Assembly (NCBI RefSeq): GCF_035621475.1
Contig: NZ_CP141799.1
Span: forward strand, 1,042,501 to 1,106,500
DNA length: 64,000 nucleotides
Source: Pseudomonas paeninsulae
GTDB lineage: Bacteria; Pseudomonadota; Gammaproteobacteria; Pseudomonadales; Pseudomonadaceae
Reading direction: 5' to 3'
Part shown: positions 11,113-19,995 of the stretch, in pieces
Layout: each line of letters opens with the position of its first letter
Position numbering within the stretch: the stretch's first letter is position 1
Program-made: the position numbers and the translations under genes
Notes under the pieces: generated by a model
Databases searched by the model: none
Told to the model about the DNA's origin: nothing
What the model saw: only the letters and a program-made list of their open reading frames with translations

Positions 11113-11721
11113 ATGCCGTTCACCTCCGCTGCCTATATCGCTGCCTGTTGGTGCGAATTGCAGGATCAGTGTGATCTGACCTGGGACCTCGGCGCCATCA
11201 CCGACCGCCGCGAGGCGATTGCCTTTCTGCAGCGCTTCGAGAACCGCCTGTGTGTCTATTCGGCTTATGCGGCAACGCTCTACAGCAACTACAGCTTCGT
11301 GGTGCCGCCGAGCGATCATGGCGATATCACCATCCTCCCGGACGAGCGCTGCTGGAACGAAACCTTCCATGACATCCCGGCCCATGCGGTAGAACCCACC
11401 GGTATCCATATTCTGCCGGGTGAAACCCTGGGTTACCCAGGTCTGTACTTGAAAATCCCCAGCCACAATCGTCTGGTGGCCTCCACGGAGTTGCCGTTTC
11501 AGGATGGGCTCAGGTTGCTGATCCAGCGCTCTCGGGCCAGGGGCGAGTGGTTCCTGCCGGTGTTGATCAAGGAAGATCTGCGCGGCTTCGAGACGCGCAT
11601 GCCGTCGCTGCACCTGCACCGGATCAACCTCGTCCAGTTGGCGCACTGCTCGCCGTCGAGCATCAACGCGATCAAGGGTGCCATTGCCCGCCACCTGCTC
11701 GGGTTGTTTCGCCAGACCTGA
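11113..11721 (+). CDS. Conserved-looking protein of unknown function, 202 residues
   Basis: No family is recognised. The 202-residue product has no signal peptide or membrane helix, is fairly rich in histidine, proline and aromatic residues, and contains a central stretch DHGDITILPDERCWNETFHD. Codon use matches the neighbouring chromosomal genes, supporting a real gene. It is divergent from mksF and is followed by about 300 bases before the carboxynorspermidine genes. The ribosome-binding site is weak (GGGATCGAG 5-13 bases before ATG). Confidence 0.65.
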   Translation: MPFTSAAYIAACWCELQDQCDLTWDLGAITDRREAIAFLQRFENRLCVYSAYAATLYSNYSFVVPPSDHGDITILPDERCWNETFHDIPAHAVEPTGIHILPGETLGYPGLYLKIPSHNRLVASTELPFQDGLRLLIQRSRARGEWFLPVLIKEDLRGFETRMPSLHLHRINLVQLAHCSPSSINAIKGAIARHLLGLFRQT

Positions 11722-12018
11722 GCCGTCTGACGCCACAATTGCCAGCAATTGGACAGGCTCAGTGGCACATTGCAGTCACCCATTGGTCATCCATGCCGTT
11801 CATCCTGTCGGGCGCCTGCACATTGCGCCACGAGCGCTCCAGCTGGGCTGCGGCTGGCCGGCCTTGCGATAAAGCGTCGCCAACGGTCGGTTGACCGACG
11901 AAATATGTCCATGGCTCTTTCGATATGCGTCGGTTATCGGCACAATTCGCCTCCACTTTTTGGGGAGGGGGTTGGCACCGCTGATTTCCTGCCGGCTATA
12001 CCTTGTATAGGCACACAG

Positions 12019-13116
12019 ATGATCAAGACGCCGTACTACCTCATCGACAAGCAAAAGCTGCTGGGCAATCTCGAGAAGATCGCCTACGTCCGCGAGCACT
12101 CCGGCGCCAAGGCGCTGTTGGCGCTCAAGTGCTTTGCCACCTGGTCGGTATTCGACCTGATGCAGCAGTACATGGACGGCACCACCTCATCGTCGCTGTA
12201 TGAGCTCAAGCTCGGTCGACAGAAGTTCGCTGGCGAAACCCACGCCTACAGCGTGGCCTGGGCCGACGATGAAATCGACGAGATGTTGGCCAACTGCGAC
12301 AAGATCATCTTCAACTCGATCGGCCAGCTCGAGCGCTTCGCCGAGGCGTCTGCCGGCAAGATACGTGGCTTGCGGGTCAACCCGCAGGTGAGCAGCTCGG
12401 ATTACCTGTTGGCCGACCCGGCGCGCCCGTTCAGCCGCCTGGGCGAGTGGGACCCGGAAAAAATCGCCACAGTGATGGATAAGGTTTCCGGCTTCATGTT
12501 CCACAACAACTGCGAGAACGACAGCTTCGAGCTGTTCGAGCAGATGCTCAGTACCATCGAAGAGCGCTTCGGCCACTTGCTGCATCAGGTCGAGTGGGTC
12601 AGCCTGGGCGGCGGCATTCACTTCACCGGTGACGGCTATCCGCTGGAGCAGTTCTGCGCGCGCCTCAAGGCTTTCTCCGAGCGTTTCGGCGTGCAGGTTT
12701 ATCTGGAACCCGGTGAGGCCGCCATCACCATGAGCGCCTCGTTGGAAGTCACGGTGCTCGACACCCTGTTCAACGGTAAGCACCTGGCTGTGGTCGACAG
12801 CTCCATCGAAGCGCATATGCTCGATCTGTTGATCTACCGCCTGGACGCCAAGATGGCCCCCTGTGACGGCGAGCACAGCTACATGGTGTGCGGTAAATCC
12901 TGTCTGGCGGGGGACATTTTCGGCGAATACCGCTTCGATCGTCCGCTAACCATCGGCGATCGGTTGTCGTTTATCGACGCAGCGGGTTACACCATGGTCA
13001 AGAAAAACTGGTTTAACGGGCTTAAAATGCCGTCTATTGCAGTGCGACAGCTCGACGGCAGCGTCGAGGTTGTTCGTGAGTTTGGATTCGACGACTACCT
13101 GTCCAGCCTGTCCTGA
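12019..13116 (+). CDS. nspC: Carboxynorspermidine/carboxyspermidine decarboxylase
   Basis: This 365-residue PLP-dependent decarboxylase is of the alanine-racemase fold (NspC), which removes CO2 from carboxynorspermidine or carboxyspermidine to give norspermidine or spermidine. Visible marks are the N-terminal PLP-lysine region ALLALKCFATWS, a glycine loop SLGGGIHFTGDG, and the C-terminal VCGKSCLAGDIFG with the conserved cysteine. Start at ATG 12019 (MIKTPYYLID) gives the usual family length; the open frame runs 90 codons further upstream but that part looks non-coding. The next gene, 29 bases downstream, makes its substrate. Confidence 0.93.
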   Translation: MIKTPYYLIDKQKLLGNLEKIAYVREHSGAKALLALKCFATWSVFDLMQQYMDGTTSSSLYELKLGRQKFAGETHAYSVAWADDEIDEMLANCDKIIFNSIGQLERFAEASAGKIRGLRVNPQVSSSDYLLADPARPFSRLGEWDPEKIATVMDKVSGFMFHNNCENDSFELFEQMLSTIEERFGHLLHQVEWVSLGGGIHFTGDGYPLEQFCARLKAFSERFGVQVYLEPGEAAITMSASLEVTVLDTLFNGKHLAVVDSSIEAHMLDLLIYRLDAKMAPCDGEHSYMVCGKSCLAGDIFGEYRFDRPLTIGDRLSFIDAAGYTMVKKNWFNGLKMPSIAVRQLDGSVEVVREFGFDDYLSSLS

Positions 13117-13145
13117 AGGCGGCGGTTAAAGGAGAGATAAAGAAA

Positions 13146-14390
13146 TTGAAGAAGAATGTTCTGATCATTGGTGCAGGAGGTGTCGCCAAGGTGGTGGCCC
13201 ACAAGTGCGCGCAGCACAACGACGAACTCGGTCGTATTGCTATCGCGTCGCGCAACATCTCCAAATGCCAGGCCATCATCGACAGCGTAAAGGCCAAAGG
13301 CAGCTTGAAGCAGCCGGCCGAAATCCAGGCCTATGCCCTCAATGCGCTGGATATAGAAGCAACTAAGGCACTGATCCGCGAGACCCAATCGCAGATCGTC
13401 ATCAACGTGGGTTCGTCCTTCCTCAACATGTCGGTGCTGCGCGCCTGCATGGATACCGGCGCCGCCTACCTTGATACCGCCATCCACGAAGAACCGGGCA
13501 AGGTCTGCGAAACGCCGCCTTGGTACGCTAACTACGAGTGGAAGCACCTGGCCGAATGCCAGGAAAAAGGCGTGACTGCCATCCTCGGTGTCGGTTTCGA
13601 CCCGGGCGTGGTCAATGCCTATGCCGCACTGGCGCAGCAGCAGTACTTCGACAGCATCGAGTCGATCGACATCCTCGACGTCAACGCCGGCTCCCACGGC
13701 AAGTACTTCGCCACCAATTTCGATCCGGAAATCAATTTCCGTGAATTCACCGGACAAGTCTGGAGCTGGCAGAACAGCCAGTGGACCAGCAACAGCATGT
13801 TCGAAGTCAAGCGTAGCGACGACCTGCCGGTGGTCGGTGAGCAGAATCTGTACCTGACCGGGCATGACGAAGTGCACTCGCTGTCCAAGCACCTGAACGT
13901 ACCCAACGTGCGCTTCTGGATGAGCTTCGGCGAGCACTACATCAACGTCTTCACCGTGCTGAACACCCTCGGCCTGCTCTCCGAGCAACCGGTGAAAACC
14001 GCCGAAGGCCTTGAAGTGGTGCCGCTCAAGGTGGTCAAGGCCGTGCTGCCGGATCCGGCCTCGCTGGCGCCGAGTTACAGCGGCAAGACCTGCATCGGCG
14101 ACCTGGTCAAGGGCAGCAAGGACGGCAAGCCGGTGGAGTTGTTTATCTACAACATTGCCGACCACGCCGATGCCTATGCTGAGACCGACAGCCAGGGTAT
14201 TTCCTACACCGCCGGCGTACCGCCGGTCGCCGCTGCTCTGCTGGTTGCCCGTGGCGACTGGGACGTGGCGCGCATGGCCAACGTCGAACAGCTGCCGGCC
14301 GAGCCGTTCCTCAAGCTCCTCGATGAGATGGGCCTGCCGACCCGGATCAAGGACGCCAACGGCGACCGACCCTGGGATCAGAAGCGCTGA
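13146..14390 (+). CDS. Carboxynorspermidine/carboxyspermidine dehydrogenase (saccharopine dehydrogenase family)
   Basis: This 414-residue enzyme is of the saccharopine-dehydrogenase-like family. It condenses aspartate-semialdehyde with diaminopropane or putrescine using NADPH, the step before NspC. The Rossmann motif VLIIGAGGVAKVVAHKC is at residues 4-20. The start codon is TTG at 13146, supported by a good GGAG site at about 13131-13135 and by the Rossmann motif beginning right after it; no ATG fits. It forms a two-gene operon with nspC and is followed at once by a terminator hairpin. Together they give an S-adenosylmethionine-independent route to (nor)spermidine. Confidence 0.92.
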   Translation: MKKNVLIIGAGGVAKVVAHKCAQHNDELGRIAIASRNISKCQAIIDSVKAKGSLKQPAEIQAYALNALDIEATKALIRETQSQIVINVGSSFLNMSVLRACMDTGAAYLDTAIHEEPGKVCETPPWYANYEWKHLAECQEKGVTAILGVGFDPGVVNAYAALAQQQYFDSIESIDILDVNAGSHGKYFATNFDPEINFREFTGQVWSWQNSQWTSNSMFEVKRSDDLPVVGEQNLYLTGHDEVHSLSKHLNVPNVRFWMSFGEHYINVFTVLNTLGLLSEQPVKTAEGLEVVPLKVVKAVLPDPASLAPSYSGKTCIGDLVKGSKDGKPVELFIYNIADHADAYAETDSQGISYTAGVPPVAAALLVARGDWDVARMANVEQLPAEPFLKLLDEMGLPTRIKDANGDRPWDQKR

Positions 14391-14398
14391 TCGACCAA

Positions 14399-14430
14399 CA
14401 AGACCCGCCAATTCGGCGGGTCTTGTTTTT
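14399..14430 (+). terminator. Intrinsic terminator after the polyamine operon
   Basis: The stem AAGACCCGCC / GGCGGGTCTT with loop AATTC is followed by GTTTTT, 9 bases after the dehydrogenase stop. Confidence 0.88.
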
Positions 14431-14502
14431 AGTGCCGGCTTTGCAGGCTCATCCTTGGACGCTCCGCGTCCAGAAGTGCGCGGCGATGCGCGAGAGCGAT
14501 CG

Positions 14503-14561
14503 GTAGGGCGGGTGCAACCCGCCGGAATCTCTTGGCCATTGGCGGGTTGCACCCGCCCTAC
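14503..14561. repeat. Perfect 21-base inverted repeat (REP-like intergenic palindrome)
   Basis: The left arm at 14503-14523 begins GTAGGGCGGGTGC and the right arm at 14541-14561 is its exact reverse complement, separated by 17 bases. The GTAGGG...CCCTAC ends recur in other intergenic repeats of this window. The rest of the 14391-14689 gap holds the terminator and the leuA leader. Confidence 0.8.
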
Positions 14562-14689
14562 GCTTTGATGCGGAGTGTGGCGCTGCTTTCCACGCTTCCC
14601 GCCTGCGGCATTTCACGCGACAATCACAGCTTATCGACATAGGCCCCCACGTCGGGCCTGTGCTTCTGCGCATTCGTGAGGAACCCAGC

Positions 14690-16237
14690 ATGAGCAGCAA
14701 CGACCGCGTCATTATCTTCGACACCACCCTGCGCGATGGCGAGCAGAGCCCCGGCGCGTCCATGACCGGTGAAGAAAAGTTGCGCATCGCCAAGGCTCTG
14801 GAGCGTTTGCGCGTCGACGTGATCGAAGCCGGCTTCGCCATCGCCAGCCCGGGTGACTTCGCCGCGGTCAAGGCGATTGCCGACAGTATCAAGGACAGCA
14901 CCGTGTGCAGCCTGTCGCGCGCCCTAGATGGTGACATCGATCGCGCCGCCGAAGCTCTCAAGGGCGCCAACAGCGGGCGCATCCACACCTTTATCGCCAC
15001 CAGCCCGATCCACATGCAGTACAAGCTGCGCATGCAGCCGGATCAGGTGGTCGAGCAGGCGGTGCATGCGGTCAAGCGTGCGCGCAACCTGTGTGCCGAT
15101 GTCGAGTTCTCCTGCGAAGATGCCGGTCGTTCGGACATCGACTTTCTCTGCCGGATTGTCGAGGCGGCGATTGATGCCGGTGCGCGCACCATCAATATTC
15201 CGGATACCGTGGGCTATGCGATTCCGCACCAGTACGCCGAGACCATTCGCCAGCTGCTCAACCGCGTGCCCAATGCCGACAAGGCAGTATTCTCGGTGCA
15301 TTGCCACAACGATCTGGGCCTGGCCGTGGCCAACTCCCTGGCTGCCGTGGTCGCAGGCGCACGTCAGGTCGAGTGCACGATCAACGGCCTCGGCGAGCGG
15401 GCCGGCAACGCCGCGCTGGAAGAGATCGTCATGGCGATCAAGACCCGCGCAGACCTGCTCGGCGTACATACGCGCATCGACACCCCGCACATCCTCAGTA
15501 CCTCGCGCCTGGTCTCCGGCATCACCGGTTTCCCGGTGCAGCCGAACAAGGCGATCGTCGGCGCCAACGCCTTCGCCCACGAATCGGGGATCCACCAGGA
15601 CGGCGTGCTGAAGCACCGCGAAACCTACGAGATCATGTCTGCCGAATCGGTTGGCTGGAATGCCAACAAGATGGTCATGGGCAAACATTCCGGGCGTGCG
15701 GCGTTTCGCTCACGGCTGGAGGAGCTGGGTATCGTCCTGGCCGGCGAGGGCGAACTGAACGCCGCCTTTGCCCGTTTCAAGGATCTGGCCGACAAGAAGC
15801 ACGAGATATTCGACGAAGACCTGCAGGCACTGGTTTCTGACAGCCTGACCGCCGAAGCACCTGAGCACTTCAAACTGCTGAGCCTGGAAGTGACGAGCAA
15901 AACCGGCGAAGTGCCGCAGGCGCAGATCGCGGTCAGTGTCGATGGCCAGGAGCGCCGTGCGGCCGCGCAAGGCTCCGGTCCGGTGGACGCGACCTTCAAG
16001 GCTATTGAGTCGATTGCCAGTTCGCAGGCCAGCCTGCAACTGTACTCGGTCAACGCCATCACCGAGGGCACCGACTCCCAGGGCGAAGTCACCGTACGCC
16101 TGGAGAAGGGCGGGCGCATCGTCAACGGTAACGGCGCCGATACCGACATCCTGGTGGCGTCGGCCAAGGCCTACATCAACGCCCTCAACCTGATGCAGGA
16201 CAGCCAGAAGGCTCACCCGCAGGTGGCTGACGTTTGA
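14690..16237 (+). CDS. leuA: 2-isopropylmalate synthase
   Basis: This 515-residue enzyme commits carbon to leucine by condensing acetyl-CoA with 2-oxoisovalerate. The catalytic HMGL-like TIM barrel begins with [15 protein letters not shown] (residues 11-25) and has metal-binding HCHNDLGLA near 204. The C-terminal leucine-binding regulatory (LeuA dimer) domain fills about residues 390-510. Length and motifs match the enterobacterial-type LeuA. ATG at 14690 is preferred over the in-frame codon at 14660 because of GTGAGGAA upstream. A small palindrome aggcccccacgtcgggcct lies 21-40 bases ahead of the start; no leader peptide was found. Confidence 0.95.
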   Translation: MSSNDRVIIFDTTLRDGEQSPGASMTGEEKLRIAKALERLRVDVIEAGFAIASPGDFAAVKAIADSIKDSTVCSLSRALDGDIDRAAEALKGANSGRIHTFIATSPIHMQYKLRMQPDQVVEQAVHAVKRARNLCADVEFSCEDAGRSDIDFLCRIVEAAIDAGARTINIPDTVGYAIPHQYAETIRQLLNRVPNADKAVFSVHCHNDLGLAVANSLAAVVAGARQVECTINGLGERAGNAALEEIVMAIKTRADLLGVHTRIDTPHILSTSRLVSGITGFPVQPNKAIVGANAFAHESGIHQDGVLKHRETYEIMSAESVGWNANKMVMGKHSGRAAFRSRLEELGIVLAGEGELNAAFARFKDLADKKHEIFDEDLQALVSDSLTAEAPEHFKLLSLEVTSKTGEVPQAQIAVSVDGQERRAAAQGSGPVDATFKAIESIASSQASLQLYSVNAITEGTDSQGEVTVRLEKGGRIVNGNGADTDILVASAKAYINALNLMQDSQKAHPQVADV

Positions 16238-17028
16238 TTGCAGAGCTGCGTCGTCGCGCCTACCTGAGCGCCATGCAGGTGGCCAGCTGGCTGCCACGGC
16301 TGGAGTTGCCGTTTGCCGCGCCCTCACGCCCGCAGCTGCTGCAGCCGGCACCGCCTGAGGTGCCAGTCGCGGCCGCGCCGCCGGTCGCCGCGCCCGTCAG
16401 CGAACCCGCGCCGCCGAGCCGGCCCGAGCCGCTAGTCGAGCGGCCGAAGATCGAGGTGCCACGGCCTAGCGTCGTCCCCCGCGGCGCCAAAGTGGATGCC
16501 GCCGCTGCGGCCGAGCCGCCCGTAGTGGCCAAGCCGATGGCTGCGCCGCCGCCGCGCTTCGCCCTGCAACTGCTGCGCGCCGGTGACTGCGCCTTGCTGG
16601 TCGAGCTACCTACCGGCGAGCCCTTGCAGGGCCGCGATCCGGCCTACCTGCTGCTCAAGGATCTGTTGCGCGCCGCCGGTCTGCCGGACAGCCCGCAATT
16701 GGTCGGCGAGCCGGTACGCTGGCCATTGCTGGCGCGCGGCAGCATGGATCAGGGGCCACAGGCCGCGCTGGATTACGTGCAGAGCTTCATCGCGGCGCGC
16801 CTGGAAGAGCAGCAACCCTGCAGCTGCCTGTGGCTGGTCGGCTTGCCAGCCATCCGCTTTGCCGGCGACGCCGATGCCGAGCTCTACAACCGTGAGTTGC
16901 AGATCGACGAATTGGGTGCGGCCTGGGCGCTGCCGGGGCTGGAATTGCTGATGGACGAGCCCGCGCGCAAGGCCGAGCTGTGGCAGGCCATGCGCCGGGT
17001 GCGTCAGCGCTGGCTGGCAGGCTCTTGA
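16234..17028 (+). CDS. Pro/Ala-rich protein of unknown function between leuA and rimI
   Basis: The product is 264 residues if the TTG that overlaps the leuA stop (TTGA) is used; an ATG at 16273 is the alternative. Residues 28-110 are a low-complexity Pro/Ala/Val linker of the kind seen in TonB-like proteins, followed by a compact C-terminal domain (about 110-260) with [14 protein letters not shown] and [17 protein letters not shown] gene of this position and style precedes rimI in P. aeruginosa. There is no signal peptide or membrane helix, so a TonB role is unlikely. Function unknown. Confidence 0.75.
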   Translation: MIAELRRRAYLSAMQVASWLPRLELPFAAPSRPQLLQPAPPEVPVAAAPPVAAPVSEPAPPSRPEPLVERPKIEVPRPSVVPRGAKVDAAAAAEPPVVAKPMAAPPPRFALQLLRAGDCALLVELPTGEPLQGRDPAYLLLKDLLRAAGLPDSPQLVGEPVRWPLLARGSMDQGPQAALDYVQSFIAARLEEQQPCSCLWLVGLPAIRFAGDADAELYNRELQIDELGAAWALPGLELLMDEPARKAELWQAMRRVRQRWLAGS

Positions 17029-17095
17029 ACACGTCCTGCGCTGCCAGATTTCGGCCATTGCACCTACGTATCAACTGCCTGCCGAGTCAACCTGA

Positions 17096-17548
17096 ATGAG
17101 TGATGTAATTTCTTTCCGCCCGATGACCGAGGCGGATATCGAAGCCGTGCTGAAGGTCGAGTACGCAGCGTTCAGCCATCCCTGGACGCGCGGGATCTTC
17201 CTCGACAGCCTCAAGTCCTACGACTGCTGGGTGATGTTCGACGGCCAGCAGCAGGTCGGCCACGGCGTGATCAACGTGATCATCGACGAGGCCCATCTAC
17301 TCAACATCACCATCAAATCGGAGAGCCAGGGCCGTGGCTTCGGCTTGCTGCTGCTGGAGCGCTTGATGCAACGCGCCATGGAACTGAATGCCGGCGAATG
17401 CTTCCTCGAAGTGCGCGCCAGCAACCAGTCGGCTTATCGCCTGTATGAGCGTTATGGGTTCAATGAAATCGGCCGGCGCCGCGACTACTACCCGGCCGTG
17501 GGCGGCCGCGAGGACGCGCTGGTGATGGCCTGCACCCTGATCGACTGA
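17096..17548 (+). CDS. rimI: Ribosomal protein S18 alanine N-acetyltransferase
   Basis: This GNAT acetyltransferase of 150 residues acetylates the N-terminus of ribosomal protein S18. The acetyl-CoA loop is seen as SQGRGFGLLLLERLM at about residues 79-93. The C-terminal part has EVRASNQSAYRLYERYGF and a final YYPAVGGREDALVMA, both characteristic of RimI. It starts with ATG 67 bases after the preceding gene, probably in the same transcription unit. Confidence 0.93.
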   Translation: MSDVISFRPMTEADIEAVLKVEYAAFSHPWTRGIFLDSLKSYDCWVMFDGQQQVGHGVINVIIDEAHLLNITIKSESQGRGFGLLLLERLMQRAMELNAGECFLEVRASNQSAYRLYERYGFNEIGRRRDYYPAVGGREDALVMACTLID

Positions 17549-17553
17549 TTGCT

Positions 17554-17925
17554 TTAGGATCTGCCACCGGGCTTTTCGCGGGCCGAGTGCGCCTGCTCGG
17601 CCGGCTCCAGCTCTTCGGCGGGGTCGCCAGCGTCCTCGTCCTGGGCATAGTTAGCCCGCAGGTCTCTGGCGTCCTCGAGTGGCGAGCGTGCGCCATCCTC
17701 ATGGATCAAGTCTTCGAGGTCGAGGTCATCCTTGTCGGGGCCGTGGCCCGGTGGGGAATCGTCGCTCAAGCCGGCTTCGCGGCGCTGACTGTGCTCGAGC
17801 TCTTCGATCAGCTCATCTTCTGGTTGCGTGGCATCCGAGAAGTCCTCTCGGGCGTCTGCTGGGTCGAGGTCTTCGTGCGGGTGTTTGCCGGTCGATGGTT
17901 TGTCGCGGTGAATGGATGGAGACAT
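17554..17925 (-). CDS. Small, highly acidic protein of unknown function
   Basis: The 123-residue product is dominated by Asp, Glu, Pro, Arg and His (for example DLDLEDLIHEDGAR) and is probably disordered. Start at ATG 17925 is supported by GGAGAG 7-12 bases upstream; a longer open frame to 18081 lacks such a site. It has no signal peptide, cysteines or recognisable domain. It is convergent with rimI, 5 bases apart. Comparable short acidic proteins exist in pseudomonads under vague names; I cannot assign a role. Confidence 0.7.
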   Translation of the reverse strand: MSPSIHRDKPSTGKHPHEDLDPADAREDFSDATQPEDELIEELEHSQRREAGLSDDSPPGHGPDKDDLDLEDLIHEDGARSPLEDARDLRANYAQDEDAGDPAEELEPAEQAHSAREKPGGRS

Positions 17926-18121
17926 CTGCGGCTCTCCTTGGTGGGCCTTATGTAAGGTGGACGCCGATTGCGGCGAAAGATTCCCGCCGCGCTGTCGGCA
18001 CAGCGGCTGACTCGATTGGCAAGTGTCTGCGGTGCCGCAGCGCACGGCCTGCCACATACTGATGGGTAACCCATCGTTCACCTAAACGGTGCCGACCGTC
18101 TCATTCGCATAAGGAGCCTCG

Positions 18122-18600
18122 ATGCGCTTGCTCCGTCCCTGACTCGTTGCCAGCTGTTTGTTGCTGGTCGGTCTGGCGCCCTTGGTCAGGGCCCGGCGCG
18201 CGGCGGCCGGGGCGTAACCGCTGCTGCTCGATGGCGACGACTTCAGCATGGGCAGGCTGTTTCATACGGTCAGCCGCGAGATTGACGGCGAACTGCGGCT
18301 GATGAGCGAGCTGGGTTACGACGGCGCGACCCTGGGTCACCATGAGTTCGATTTTCGCCCGGCCGGGTAGGCGGCGATGATCGGCGCCGCCTACCGGGCT
18401 AAAGGCAAGGCCTCGGTGTCGCTGTTTTCCAGCAATCTGAGTTTCGATCCCACGCGTAAGGAAGACCACCGCCTGCAGGCGCACTACCAGGCCGGGCGCA
18501 TTCTGCCTCTATAGGGTGATCGACAAGGGCGGCATCCGCTCCGGCCTGCGCGGCCATGACCGCAGCCTGACGGACCTCAATGGCAATGGCCTGGCGGATA
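18122..18600 (+). pseudogene. Degenerate bifunctional metallophosphatase/5'-nucleotidase-like gene
   Basis: An AAGGAG site precedes ATG 18122, which opens a signal-peptide-like stretch (LVASCLLLVGLAPLVRA), but there are in-frame stops at codon 7 and at 18215, 18368 and 18512. Between the stops the same frame reads DGDDFSMGRLFHTVSRE, ELGYDGATLGHHEFDF and SLFSSNLSFDP. These match the metal-binding DxGD and GNHE-like region of UshA/CpdB-type metallophosphoesterases. A frameshift near 18510 moves the reading to YRVIDKGGIRSGLRGHD, another family block. The rest of the gene is missing. This is a clear remnant, not an expressed enzyme. Confidence 0.8.
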
Positions 18601-18797
18601 TTCCGACCCCGGCGCAGCAGCGCATGTTGCGCGAGCCGAGTCTTTCTCCTGCCGCGTTGTACCGCTATGCTGGCAGAATGCAATGGCGCTGCTGGCTGGT
18701 TTGCCGCTGACCACCTGAAATGATCGAGAGCGATTGGTTTGAAGTCGTGAGCAATTGGACAACGAGGCAAGAGAGCTGTCTCGAAGGGGGTGCAGGG

Positions 18798-19241
18798 ATG
18801 TCGGATTATTCCACTCTAGATAGGGATGAAATCAATGCCTTGGCCGAAGCCATAAGCGTGCAGGATAGAGTTCCGAGCAAGGTTCTGTTGGTCGAGGACG
18901 ATCCCAATACCCTGGGTAAACTGGCAAAGTTGCTCGGCAAGGAGGGTATCAGCTATCTCATCGCTTCGAGTCCGCAGAGGGCACTGGATACACTGCGGAC
19001 AGACATGGACATCGGCCTGATGATTATCGACCTGCGCATCAGTGGTGATGGTAAAGGCCTTGAGTTAATTCGCCAGGTGCGCGATTCCGAGTATGGGCAG
19101 ATACCGGTGATAGTGGTCTCCGCTGACGCTGGGGTAGGGGACGCCATCGAAGCAATGCGATTGCATGTGGTGGATTTCTTTCTGAAGCCTTTCGATCTGC
19201 CTCAGCTCTTGCAGGTGCTGCGAGGCGAACTGGGAATCTAG
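18798..19241 (+). CDS. Stand-alone response-regulator receiver protein
   Basis: A CheY-like receiver of 147 residues with a 26-residue N-terminal extension and no output domain. Acidic pocket D34-D35, phospho-acceptor D78 (LMIIDLRIS), conserved S108 and K130 (FFLKPFD) are all present, so it should be phosphorylatable. Start at ATG 18798 has a G-rich site (GGGGGTGCAGGG). No histidine kinase is adjacent. The gene sits alone between a dead metallophosphatase and the carbonic anhydrase. It may act in a phosphorelay or through protein contacts; partner unknown. Confidence 0.85.
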   Translation: MSDYSTLDRDEINALAEAISVQDRVPSKVLLVEDDPNTLGKLAKLLGKEGISYLIASSPQRALDTLRTDMDIGLMIIDLRISGDGKGLELIRQVRDSEYGQIPVIVVSADAGVGDAIEAMRLHVVDFFLKPFDLPQLLQVLRGELGI

Positions 19242-19349
19242 CATGCATTCAGCCGGCTGCTGGGGTCATTGTGACCCAAGGGCTCATGCGAGTTGTCAAA
19301 GTCGCTGACACCTTACCTGGGGTGAGGCATTGGGCGAGAGGATGCGAGC

Positions 19350-19994
19350 ATGGGTGATCTGCAAGAACTATTCGACAACAACGCGCGCTGGGCCGAGGCG
19401 ATTACTCAGAAAGACCCGGCGTTCTTCGCCAAGCTGGCCCGCCAGCAGGCGCCGGAATACCTGTGGATCGGTTGCTCCGATGCGCGGGTGCCGGCCAACG
19501 AAATCGTCGGTCTGCTGCCGGGCGATCTGTTCGTCCATCGCAACGTCGCCAACGTGGTGCTGCACACCGACCTCAACTGCCTGTCGGTGATCCAGTACGC
19601 GGTCGACGTGCTCAAGGTCAAACACATCCTGGTCACCGGCCACTACGGCTGCGGCGGCGTGCGTGCCTCCATGCAGGACACCCAGTTCGGCCTGATCGAC
19701 GGCTGGCTGCGGACCATCCGCGATTTGTATTACGAGCACCGCGACTACCTGGCGACCCTGCCGAGCGAGGAAGAGCGGGTCGACCGCCTCTGTGAGCTCA
19801 ACGTGATCCAGCAGGTGGCCAACGTCAGCCACACCACCATCGTGCAGAACGCCTGGCATCGAGGTCAGGAACTGTCGGTACATGGCTGCATCTACGGTAT
19901 CAAGGACGGTCGCTGGAAGAACCTCAACGTCACCGTCAGTGGCATCGAACAGCTGCCGCCGCAATACCGCCTGCGTCCGCTCGGCCAGAGCTGA
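19350..19994 (+). CDS. can: Beta-class carbonic anhydrase
   Basis: This 214-residue enzyme interconverts CO2 and bicarbonate. Zinc ligands and the gating dyad are C42, D44, R46 (GCSDARVP), H98 and C101 (GHYGCGG), the same numbering as E. coli Can. It is cytoplasmic and probably supplies bicarbonate for carboxylations. The DMT permease gene begins two bases after the stop, so the two are likely cotranscribed. Confidence 0.95.
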   Translation: MGDLQELFDNNARWAEAITQKDPAFFAKLARQQAPEYLWIGCSDARVPANEIVGLLPGDLFVHRNVANVVLHTDLNCLSVIQYAVDVLKVKHILVTGHYGCGGVRASMQDTQFGLIDGWLRTIRDLYYEHRDYLATLPSEEERVDRLCELNVIQQVANVSHTTIVQNAWHRGQELSVHGCIYGIKDGRWKNLNVTVSGIEQLPPQYRLRPLGQS

Positions 19995-19995
19995 G

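Noticed and set aside
13095..14552. 485-residue minus-strand frame opposite the dehydrogenase
   Set aside because: Antisense shadow that also runs through a terminator and a palindromic repeat.
16234..17028. TonB identity for the Pro-rich protein after leuA
   Set aside because: No N-terminal membrane anchor and no TonB C-terminal motif; only the proline-rich linker is similar.
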